A stretch of DNA of 64,000 nt from G942493375 sp942493375 (lineage in GTDB: Bacteria; Armatimonadota; UBA5829): assembly GCA_942493375.1 (NCBI GenBank), contig OW818698.1:7998001-8062000 (forward strand), written 5' to 3'. The notes under the pieces are model-generated. The model made no database searches. It worked only from the letters and a program-made list of their open reading frames with translations, and was not told the origin of the DNA. Shown in pieces: positions 43,966-51,169 of the stretch. A program made the position numbers and the translations under genes. The stretch's first letter is position 1, and every line of letters starts with the position of its first letter.

Positions 43966-44988
43966 TTATCCCCACACCATCACATAAAGCCCCTTTGTAT
44001 CAAACCGTTTCAGGAATCCATCCAGGTGTGCCCTGTCAATTGATAGCTGTAGACCTTTGCCTGCACCGAGGATTTTCTCGTAAAGTCCATACCAGCACTC
44101 TTCCCAGGCACTCGGACTGCCGTCTCCGGCAACCCACTGGATAGCGTTCAGGGTATCTATCTTACATAGGGAATCCGCGTGAACGACTGCGGATGGGCCA
44201 TCCAGATGGTACAGCGAGTATTCGACGTGCTTTGTGTGTTCAGTAAGGTATGGTACAACAAACTCATCAAACATCGAAGGAGACAGCATGGCTGAAATAT
44301 CGCTCTGGAACTTTGATGTCTTGCCTGCTCCAAGTATCTGGAACGCCATAAAGCTGTTACCGTCGTGTTCTGGGCTGATAATATCATACAGCTCATCGAA
44401 TGATTCATAATAGCAGTCGGTTATCTCTCTGAGGAACCGGTGGACCTGCTCAGGCTGCTCCACCATCGCGAACAACAGCTTCTCAGTCCCGATCATCTCA
44501 GCTGCACAGTCCAATCCCTCGATCATATCTGGAATCGCGACCATATACCTGCCTGCACTACGTTCAATCGCTCTGCGCATAGCGCGTTTGGTCCACATAT
44601 ACCAGTAGTTATCAGGATCAAGCACTGCCTTTGCTTCGGATATATTGTCAAAACAAGGTTCATACCAAATGGTAGTCTCACTGAAAACCGGGTTGCATCC
44701 CAGGAAGAGTGCCAGACTGCCGGGTCCAAGGGTCGGAGCATAATGCGGGAAGTAACATCCATCATATACCAGATGAGCCATCTGGTCCTCTGCCCTATCG
44801 ATAGTTGCTTCAATATCAGTCCACATAGCCCGGTGATCTTCAGGAGCAAGCAATGGCTGCCAGTTCTTGCCGGCTTCATTGAGCCTGACATCGCAGATCA
44901 TAGGCTTCTCGTTCTGGGCACTCCACCACTTATCAAACAGCTCGTAACATTCGTTCCAGTCAGTCTTGAAATCGTTAGTAAATTGCAT
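43966..44988 (-). CDS. URO-D-like (uroporphyrinogen decarboxylase superfamily) methyltransferase-like protein
   Basis: This 340-residue protein has the URO-D TIM-barrel pattern seen in corrinoid- or coenzyme M-type methyltransferases: a C-terminal YSLYHLDGPSAVVHADSLC and LNAIQWVAGDGSPSAWEECW, where the conserved His-Leu-Asp-Gly segment stands in the position of a metal or substrate site. It lacks the Arg-rich N-terminus of true HemE. Proteins of this subgroup are numerous in Planctomycetota, Armatimonadota and Lentisphaerota, with unknown substrates. ATG 44988 has GGAG 6 nt upstream. It may supply methyl groups that feed the AcsE/MetF/MetV set, but this is only a guess. Confidence 0.75.
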   Translation of the reverse strand: MQFTNDFKTDWNECYELFDKWWSAQNEKPMICDVRLNEAGKNWQPLLAPEDHRAMWTDIEATIDRAEDQMAHLVYDGCYFPHYAPTLGPGSLALFLGCNPVFSETTIWYEPCFDNISEAKAVLDPDNYWYMWTKRAMRRAIERSAGRYMVAIPDMIEGLDCAAEMIGTEKLLFAMVEQPEQVHRFLREITDCYYESFDELYDIISPEHDGNSFMAFQILGAGKTSKFQSDISAMLSPSMFDEFVVPYLTEHTKHVEYSLYHLDGPSAVVHADSLCKIDTLNAIQWVAGDGSPSAWEECWYGLYEKILGAGKGLQLSIDRAHLDGFLKRFDTKGLYVMVWG

Positions 44989-45044
44989 AATATACTCCAT
45001 ATTCCAATAAGAATATAATTTTCAGCCCGCTTTATTCACCAAGC

Positions 45045-45080
45045 TTCGCTTTTGTCCGGCAGTAGGGACAAAAGCTGAGA
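45045..45080. repeat. Hairpin repeat GCTTTTGTCCGGCAGTAGGG
   Basis: GCTTTTGTCC pairs with GGACAAAAGC around GGCAGTAG. The core TTTTGTCCGGCAGTAGG also occurs near 4172. It lies upstream of the URO-D-like gene in a 125-base gap. Confidence 0.5.
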
Positions 45081-45125
45081 GTGTAAATGCAGAGCAATTA
45101 GACCGTCAATCATGAATAATGCGGG

Positions 45126-47177
45126 CTAGGATTTAGAACTATCCCCAGGCGCAGGAGGTCCAGTAGAGATTTCATCTGTTATAACTGACGAAATTTTTTC
45201 ATTCAAGAATATCCTGCGCATCTGCTTGATATACTCTACAATAGTATGATAGTAACTGATCAGTGTCCCTTCGCATCCCCGGTCCGGCATCATCTGCGAA
45301 TGTAGGTCCATATATTTCCGGGCAAGGGTCATAGCATCCGTACACCGATCATCGACTGCTTTCCTGCCTGCTGCATCAAGTTTATCAGGATTTGCATCAT
45401 CGCAGATACTGTGCAACTTAGCCAGATTCTCAACCGATCGCAAATGAAGCTCCGTGCACTCCATTCTATTCATCAGAAACCGCAGGTATTCCCGTCCCTC
45501 AACACTCTTTGTTCCTTTCAGACAGCCATTCAACCTCACCCGTAGTGCACTAAATTGTTTGGCTGACTGCTCCATTTTATCCGCAGACCATCCCCTTGTC
45601 CATCCAAGACCCGAAGGATTAATCCAGCAACCGTAGTAACAAAAACCGAGATTGAAAAGATTATCCCTGCAGAAAGTATCCAGATCATCCAGTTCAGACA
45701 TTGCTTTTGCGTATTCTGCTGTTTTGCCTAGCTTAAGCTCTGAAGCATACTGCTTATAAAACTCAACAGGAGTCAGCTTGCCGTTCACACACAACTCGGC
45801 AGCATATTGAATCGATGTCCGGTTCTCTGCTGTCCTCCAGTGGTTGAAATCTATCGCCGGGATCTGTAAAGCACCCATTTTTGACTCAGCCAGATCAACA
45901 AGCTGTTTAGCACCAACCAGAGAGTTCTGCTGGCAATACATAAGCCCATCAAACTCCACCCAGGAATGTATCCCCATCCGCTTCCAGTCATCACCGGTAA
46001 CATCCATCGTCTTAAGAGCAGCAACCACAGCTCGAGCACCGTGCGCAGGCATAAAAGTCCAGCCAATGTCCTTGGGGCTGTGTGCTCGCATATACTCTAG
46101 TGAACCTTTGAGGGTCGGACCGGTTTCATATACCCCGACAGTCAATTTCGGACATTTCGATCCCATATCTGCTCTCAACACATCAACAGCACCGAAGTAC
46201 CTACCAAGCGTATCTTCAGGGCTGCCGAAATTCTCCGATGTTATCATTTCAAGAGCATCAATCATAGGATACTGCTTTAGAATAGCCTTGCAGATCTCTG
46301 CAGTTTCAGCAGCATCCTTTCCCGCTGGTTCGCAGGAGAACTGAACAATCATCCCACACTCTTTTGCCTGCCGGATTACCGCAGTAAGCCAGCGCATTGC
46401 TGCCTTGCTCTTAGCAGAGCTATCGTTATAAATAGCCTCAATCTCAGGAATGCAGAACATTTTCTCATTGCGAATAACTTTATGCATACCCGGGTCGTTG
46501 GGAATCGGATGATTTTGTCCATAGAAGAATCCACCAGCCGGAGCACCATTCGGTGTTTCATAGAACATACCCGGATAGCTGTGGAAAACGATCTTGTTGA
46601 ATCGGAGTCTCGCCAGGTTGCGAATATAATCTTTAGCTTCCCAGACAGGATATGAGGAAATATCCATAGGGAAATTAATATGCAATCGTATCCCGCGCTC
46701 AGCAACAGTCGGAGTAATCTCACACTGCCAGCCTCGGACTCTGTCCAATTCAAGTTTATCCGGAAGAATAGTGCTGGTGACATTAAAAACAACCCCAGAT
46801 CGAGCCAGCATCGTATAGACTGCATGTAAAACACAACTGGTATCATGCCCAGCAAGCTCCACCACAAGCTCTCCATTTACCAGAGCCTTAGAAGCTCGAA
46901 TAGCAAAGGACATAGGCTTCATTGAACTATCTACTTTAAATCGAAAAAGCCAATGATCCGATTTAAGACCAGTTGAAGAGCCAATAACCGCCAAATCAGT
47001 AGTAGCATCAAGAACCTGCTTCAATTCACTGGAAGCATATTGCAACACTGCATCCGACTTAGCAGAATCAATCACTGCAACACTCGGAGAAAATCCCGCA
47101 GCCGAAACCATTTCAGTGGTAGCCAGCAGCAAACAAACCAGCAATAACATCACCAGACAGACAGAACCAAACCACAT
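45126..47177 (-). CDS. Secreted alpha-glucuronidase-like (GH67N/DUF4838-related) protein
   Basis: This 683-residue protein has a signal peptide (MWFGSVCLVMLLLVCLLLAT). A GH67N-type alpha/beta domain follows (about 25-140: SVAVIDSAKSDAVLQYASSEL, LVVELAGHDTSCVLHAVYTML). A TIM-barrel-like region comes next (AERGIRLHINFPMDISSYPVWEAKDYIRNLARLRFNKIVFHSYP, then ALEMITSENFGSPEDTLG). The last third is helical. I cannot fix the exact family or active site. I chose ATG 47177 because GGAGG lies 8 nt before it and the signal peptide then starts correctly. Confidence 0.7.
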   Translation of the reverse strand: MWFGSVCLVMLLLVCLLLATTEMVSAAGFSPSVAVIDSAKSDAVLQYASSELKQVLDATTDLAVIGSSTGLKSDHWLFRFKVDSSMKPMSFAIRASKALVNGELVVELAGHDTSCVLHAVYTMLARSGVVFNVTSTILPDKLELDRVRGWQCEITPTVAERGIRLHINFPMDISSYPVWEAKDYIRNLARLRFNKIVFHSYPGMFYETPNGAPAGGFFYGQNHPIPNDPGMHKVIRNEKMFCIPEIEAIYNDSSAKSKAAMRWLTAVIRQAKECGMIVQFSCEPAGKDAAETAEICKAILKQYPMIDALEMITSENFGSPEDTLGRYFGAVDVLRADMGSKCPKLTVGVYETGPTLKGSLEYMRAHSPKDIGWTFMPAHGARAVVAALKTMDVTGDDWKRMGIHSWVEFDGLMYCQQNSLVGAKQLVDLAESKMGALQIPAIDFNHWRTAENRTSIQYAAELCVNGKLTPVEFYKQYASELKLGKTAEYAKAMSELDDLDTFCRDNLFNLGFCYYGCWINPSGLGWTRGWSADKMEQSAKQFSALRVRLNGCLKGTKSVEGREYLRFLMNRMECTELHLRSVENLAKLHSICDDANPDKLDAAGRKAVDDRCTDAMTLARKYMDLHSQMMPDRGCEGTLISYYHTIVEYIKQMRRIFLNEKISSVITDEISTGPPAPGDSSKS

Positions 47178-47310
47178 CCACATATCCTCCGCAAGATTAT
47201 GAATACTCCTACCAGAGACAATAATACTTTGAACACCCAGACTATATATTGACCAAATGCAATCCAAGTGTCAAACGTTAGCGTGATATGTGCTCTTAGC
47301 GATAGTCTTT

Positions 47311-47459
47311 CCCTTTTCGCGTATTTCGCGTCGTTAGCGGTTCCTTTCTCTAAAAAATCTGCGGAAATCTGCGAAATCTGCGGATAACTTCCCTTTTCGC
47401 GCGTTTCGCGTCCTTAGCGGTTACATTCTCCCGAAAATCTGCGGAAATCTGCGGGTAAC
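47311..47459. repeat. Two tandem copies of the CGCGTATT / AAATCTGCGG repeat
   Basis: Copies begin at 47311 and 47391, about 80 bases apart, each with CCCTTTTCGCG, TTAGCGGTT and two or three AAATCTGCGG units. They belong to the same family as 31601-31816. They lie between the GH67N-like gene and the hcp terminator. Confidence 0.8.
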
Positions 47460-47471
47460 TACTATAATAAA

Positions 47472-47526
47472 CACACGGCAAAACGGGTGGCTGGATCGTT
47501 GTCCAGCCACCCGTTTTGTCGTGTGT
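47472..47526. terminator. Very long hairpin terminator after hcp
   Basis: Two arms of about 25 bases (ACACACGGCAAAACGGGTGG... with its complement) pair around TCGTTG, 41 bases after the hcp stop codon. The stem is nearly perfect. It ends the minus-strand rrf2-ferredoxin-hcp operon. Confidence 0.85.
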
Positions 47527-47566
47527 TAACCTTTTCCTTTATTCTGCGTCGATATATTCTTTGTAA

Positions 47567-49216
47567 TTACGCAGGTGACAGGATAGCCTTCATGTCTGCT
47601 TCGACAGTCGTGACCGGTGCAAGACCGAAGTTATCCACCAGGACTTGAAGCACTGGAGGCGTAACAAACGCCGGCAGGCTTGGCCCCAGCTTTATATTTT
47701 TTATACCCAAATATAACAGAGTCAACAGTATTGCGCAAGCTTTTTGTTCATACCACGATAAAATCATTGAAAGTGGTAGATCATTGACTCCGCATTCGAA
47801 GGCTCCAGCAAGTGCAACAGCAATCTGAATCGCTGAATACGCATCGTTGCACTGACCAATATCCAGCAATCTGGGGATACCGCCGATATCGCCGAAGTCC
47901 AGTTTGTTGAACCTGTATTTACCGCATGCCAGTGTCAGAATAACACAATCATCAGGAACTGCCTGGGCAAAGTCGGTAAAGTAGTTTCTGCCGGGCTTGG
48001 CTCCATCACAACCACCAATCAGGAAGAAGTGCTTGATCGATCCAGATTTGACAGCATCAATGACTGCACCGGCAACTCCCATAACTGCTCCGTGTCCGAA
48101 TCCAACTGTGATCTCTTTGTCTTCGCCGTCTTCTGTAAATCCAGGGGCAGCCAATGCTGCTTCAATGACAGGTCCGAACTTCTGATCAGGAACATGCACA
48201 ACTCCAGGCCATGCAACCAATCCAGTTGTAAAGATACGAGCCTTGTAGCTCTCTTTTGGCTTCTGGATGCAGTTAGTAGTCATCAGGATTGCGCCGGGGA
48301 AAGCATCAAACTCTTTCCACTGGTCCTGCCATGCTCCACCATAGTTTCCTACCAGATGCTTGTAGGCTTTCAATTTAGGATAACCATGCGCTGGCAACAT
48401 TTCACCGTGCGTATAGATGTTGATCCCCTTGCCTTCGGTCTGCTTGAGCAGATGCTCCAGGTCCAGCAGATCGTGTCCGGAAACCAGGATTGCCTTGCCC
48501 TTGATTGGCTCTACACGGACTTTTGTTGGAGTCGGGTCGCCGTATGCTGTTGTATTAGCCTTGTCCAGAAGCTCCATTACCTTAAGGTTGAGTTCACCAA
48601 CTGCCAGTGCTTTTCCCGTAAGGTCCTCTGCACTGAAGCTGGCATTTGTCATATAGTCCATATACTCATGGAACTTGCCATAAATCGCATCATCATCAAA
48701 TCCAAGAACATGAGCATGGTCAGCATAAGCTGCTGTGCCTTTCAGGCCAAACAGAATAAGGTCAAGAAGACCAGCGATATCATCTCCGAAACTGGCCTTG
48801 CGGCTGAGTATGCCGACTTCAGCAGCCTGCTTCAGAAGACCATCCAGATCAGTCGCTGGAACCCACTGGGCTGGTCCGGAAAGAGTTTCCGGAGTCTTTC
48901 CCGCTTTTACGCAGGCGTCTTCATACAACTTCTTCGCCTTATCGCGCATTGCTGCTGCTGTATAAAGAGTCTCAGTCAGACGGGCTGTGTCAAAGTCAAC
49001 ATTCGTGACCGTCGCAAAGAGCGCTTCAACAACGAAAATGTCCACGGCTATATCGGATGCTCCAAGAGCCTTTGCTCTATGAGCATAGTTGGAAACTCCC
49101 TGAGCTGCGTAAACTAGCAGGTCCTGTAGCCCCGATGTTGCATCGTCTTTTCCACACACACCCATTTGAGTGCATCCGGTTCCCTTTGCTGTCTGTTCAC
49201 ACTGGTAGCAAAACAT
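47567..49216 (-). CDS. hcp: Hydroxylamine reductase / hybrid-cluster protein
   Basis: This 549-residue protein has the Hcp fold with the N-terminal cluster ligands C3, C6, C15 and C21 (C-x2-C-x8-C-x5-C), the class found in strict anaerobes such as Desulfovibrio. Later motifs LVSGHDLLDLEHLL, TTNCIQKPKESYKARIFTT, ILTLACGKYRFNKLDFGDIGGIPRLLDIGQCND and LSWYEQKACAILLTLLYLGIKNI carry the hybrid-cluster ligands. It is thought to be a high-affinity NO reductase and hydroxylamine scavenger. It lies 31 bases after a ferredoxin gene and in an operon with an Rrf2 regulator, and it complements nrfHA. Confidence 0.96.
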   Translation of the reverse strand: MFCYQCEQTAKGTGCTQMGVCGKDDATSGLQDLLVYAAQGVSNYAHRAKALGASDIAVDIFVVEALFATVTNVDFDTARLTETLYTAAAMRDKAKKLYEDACVKAGKTPETLSGPAQWVPATDLDGLLKQAAEVGILSRKASFGDDIAGLLDLILFGLKGTAAYADHAHVLGFDDDAIYGKFHEYMDYMTNASFSAEDLTGKALAVGELNLKVMELLDKANTTAYGDPTPTKVRVEPIKGKAILVSGHDLLDLEHLLKQTEGKGINIYTHGEMLPAHGYPKLKAYKHLVGNYGGAWQDQWKEFDAFPGAILMTTNCIQKPKESYKARIFTTGLVAWPGVVHVPDQKFGPVIEAALAAPGFTEDGEDKEITVGFGHGAVMGVAGAVIDAVKSGSIKHFFLIGGCDGAKPGRNYFTDFAQAVPDDCVILTLACGKYRFNKLDFGDIGGIPRLLDIGQCNDAYSAIQIAVALAGAFECGVNDLPLSMILSWYEQKACAILLTLLYLGIKNIKLGPSLPAFVTPPVLQVLVDNFGLAPVTTVEADMKAILSPA

Positions 49217-49247
49217 AGTTTTCGATCCTCCTGGTAATATTTAGAAA

Positions 49248-49976
49248 TCAATCGTTATGTATAGTACCGTCGATACCGACGATCACCTGTTCGAATGGCA
49301 CATTCACGCCTGACAGCGCTATTGCCATTTCAGCTATCTTAACCAAACCGCTGCAGCACGGCACTTCCATGCGCAGAACTTTAATACTCGCTGGGCCTGC
49401 AGTAGTTATTATATCCGCAAGTTTCGTAACATATGCCTGGGAGTCATCCAGTTTAGGGCACCCAACCAGCAACTTTCTCCCTGCAAGGAATCTCTTCTGA
49501 AAATCCGGTATAGAGAATGCTACGCAATCAGCTGCCAGCAATATGTCTGCGCCTTTCAAATAAGGAGCAGTTGCCGGAACTAATTTGAGTTGGATGGGCC
49601 AGTTTGCAAGCAATGATGGCTCAGCTTCAACATCCTCTTGAGCACAACAAGCTGATACAGGTTTCATATCTCTGACCATAGTTCCCGGACAACCGCACGG
49701 AAGCTTGTCTTCTTTCTTTACACTTACTGGTTCCGCAGGCTTCTGAAGTCCGGGAGCCTGGCTCTCATCATATTCTGCAGCTTCACGCTGTATAATAGTA
49801 ATAGCGTCAACCGGGCAAGTCCCCAGGCAGTTTCCAAGTCCATCGCAGTAAGTGTCACTTACCAGCTTCGCTTTGCCGTCAATCATCTGTATGGCGCCTT
49901 CGTGGCAGGAATCCACACAGATTCCACAGCCAATACACTTCTCTTCATCGATCTGAATAATGTTTCTAACAGCCAT
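49248..49976 (-). CDS. Two-cluster [4Fe-4S] ferredoxin fused to a C-terminal domain
   Basis: This 242-residue protein begins with two [4Fe-4S] sites, CIGCGICVDSCHEG and CDGLGNCLGTCPVD. A linker with LPCGCPG and ACCAQE follows, and a C-terminal domain (about 125-242) with LLAADCVAFSIPDFQKRFL, LLVGCPKLDDSQAYVTKL and LRMEVPCCSGLV. Genes of this layout often sit beside hcp and probably pass electrons to it. ATG 49976 has GGAG 6 nt upstream. The extra cysteines (GCP, CC) hint at a further metal site. It is the second gene of the nitrosative-stress operon. Confidence 0.88.
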   Translation of the reverse strand: MAVRNIIQIDEEKCIGCGICVDSCHEGAIQMIDGKAKLVSDTYCDGLGNCLGTCPVDAITIIQREAAEYDESQAPGLQKPAEPVSVKKEDKLPCGCPGTMVRDMKPVSACCAQEDVEAEPSLLANWPIQLKLVPATAPYLKGADILLAADCVAFSIPDFQKRFLAGRKLLVGCPKLDDSQAYVTKLADIITTAGPASIKVLRMEVPCCSGLVKIAEMAIALSGVNVPFEQVIVGIDGTIHND

Positions 49977-50045
49977 TTTATTCTCCATGTATTAGAAGTA
50001 TGAGGTCAGAGGTTGGAAACTAGCCATTCAAACATATTTTGATGT

Positions 50046-50471
50046 CTAGTCCGTATTGCTCTTAATCTCAGAAACAAATTTGTCTAGTGTAGTCTTTGTA
50101 AAAAAATCCCTGACTTCGTTATTGACTGACTCCATCAACCCACCGAGGATACAGTCAGTAGGATTGCATGTATTCCGTCCCAGCAGACAGTAGTTCTCAT
50201 CCATGGGACCTTCAACAGCTTCATACACCTGCATGAAGTTAATCTTATCCGGCGTTCGTGCCAGTCTGATTCCTCCGGCTGGTCCTCTTTCAGACTCTAC
50301 AAGTCCGGTCTTAACAAGTCTCTGGACAACTTTGGCAAGGTGGTTCACAGATACATTCAGCTCAGAAGCAATCTCATGCACAGTCTGCCTGTGATTATCA
50401 TTGGACGCCAGCACCGCCATTGCATGTAAACCAAGGGATGCCGCATCTGATATTTTAAAGAGTTTAGCCAT
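50046..50471 (-). CDS. Rrf2-family transcriptional regulator (NsrR/IscR-like)
   Basis: This 141-residue protein has the Rrf2 winged-helix domain (SDAASLGLHAMAVLA, TVHEIASELNVSVNHLAKVVQRLVKTGLVES, RGPAGGIRLAR). Three cysteines C95, C102 and C107 (C-x6-C-x4-C) lie in the usual cluster region. NsrR and IscR use spacings near C-x5-C-x5/6-C, so the cluster is probable but the spacing is unusual. It heads the operon with the ferredoxin and hcp, so it likely senses NO or a redox signal. Nested dyads directly upstream are a candidate autoregulatory operator. ATG 50471 (MAKLFK) is where family members begin; the longer frame lacks a ribosome site. Confidence 0.93.
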   Translation of the reverse strand: MAKLFKISDAASLGLHAMAVLASNDNHRQTVHEIASELNVSVNHLAKVVQRLVKTGLVESERGPAGGIRLARTPDKINFMQVYEAVEGPMDENYCLLGRNTCNPTDCILGGLMESVNNEVRDFFTKTTLDKFVSEIKSNTD

Positions 50472-50487
50472 TCGTTCCGTCCATTTA

Positions 50488-50519
50488 GGTATTATGGTAT
50501 TGTTATACCTAATAATACC
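50488..50519 (-). promoter_or_regulatory. Candidate Rrf2 operator: nested dyads
   Basis: GGTATTAT (50488-50495) is an exact inverted repeat of ATAATACC (50512-50519). Inside it, GGTAT (50496-50500) is inverted by ATACC (50505-50509) around TGTT. The array lies 17 bases before the Rrf2 start codon and contains TATAAC and TATTAT, which could be -10 elements. An operator controlled by the regulator itself fits best. Confidence 0.6.
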
Positions 50520-50589
50520 CCGTCCTAAACAAAATAGCAATAACTTTTTAATTATATTTAATTATCGTGCTCAAAAAGCGAATGACGCA

Positions 50590-50662
50590 CATTGTGATGC
50601 GGGCTTCCAGCCTGCCGTCAATGCCACATTGTGGTGCAGGCTTCCAGCCTGCCTGCTCTGGG
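50590..50662. repeat. Two tandem copies of CAGGCTTCCAGCCTGC repeat
   Basis: Two units, ATTGTGATGCGGGCTTCCAG (about 50591) and ATTGTGGTGCAGGCTTCCAG (about 50627), each followed by CCTGCC, lie 36 bases apart in the gap between divergent operons. A related copy is at about 264-282. Each contains a small palindrome, GCAGGCTTCCAGCCTGC. Confidence 0.7.
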
Positions 50663-50773
50663 ATTCAACATGATTACAAGTCCAAGCATAATCACTGGTT
50701 AAAGCAGGAGTATTCGTAATACATGGGGAATTGTTCTTCAATACACATACAACATACTTGGAGGATGTCCACA

Positions 50774-51163
50774 ATGCAGATGCCCTATGGAGATATAGAA
50801 GGAAACACCATTGTTATTAAGTTCTCAACCGCCGACTTCTCGATAGCTACGGTTATTGCTGCTATACGCGAACACCTGGATGTCCTGGAAGAACTCTGCG
50901 TATCGTTTATAGGTGCTGGGACTGAAATTGCAGAAGGGCCTACACCAGTTTTCAGACCTACAAATATTGAAACAAGATTTGAATATACAGGATCTGGCAA
51001 TGCTGTTCCATCATTGGAACGAACATATTTACTCATTTGGAAAGGCGTCATATCGACATTCCCGAACGAGCAGGAGTGGGCTCAGGCTAAAGCTGAGTTT
51101 GGCAATTTCATCATGGCACAGGCCGACCTGTTGAGAGCCAGAACAGAAAACTCCAAGAGTTAA
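50774..51163 (+). CDS. Hypothetical protein leading the CHSA/radical SAM operon
   Basis: This 129-residue protein has no family I recognise. It is soluble, with an alpha/beta look: a short strand GNTIVIKFS, a helix FSIATVIAAIREHLDVLEEL, strands SFIGAGTEIAEG and ERTYLLIWKGVI, and a helical end EWAQAKAEFGNFIMAQADLLRARTE. One cysteine is present. ATG 50774 has GGAGG 9 nt upstream. Its stop lies 6 bases before the next gene's TTG start, so it is part of the operon. A binding or scaffold role is only a guess. It is read divergently from the rrf2 operon. Confidence 0.75.
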   Translation: MQMPYGDIEGNTIVIKFSTADFSIATVIAAIREHLDVLEELCVSFIGAGTEIAEGPTPVFRPTNIETRFEYTGSGNAVPSLERTYLLIWKGVISTFPNEQEWAQAKAEFGNFIMAQADLLRARTENSKS

Positions 51164-51169
51164 TCAACT

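Noticed and set aside
48029..49117. Plus-strand open frame of 362 codons opposite hcp
   Set aside because: It is antisense to a well-conserved gene, is rich in Ser and Cys from reverse reading, and has no recognisable domain.
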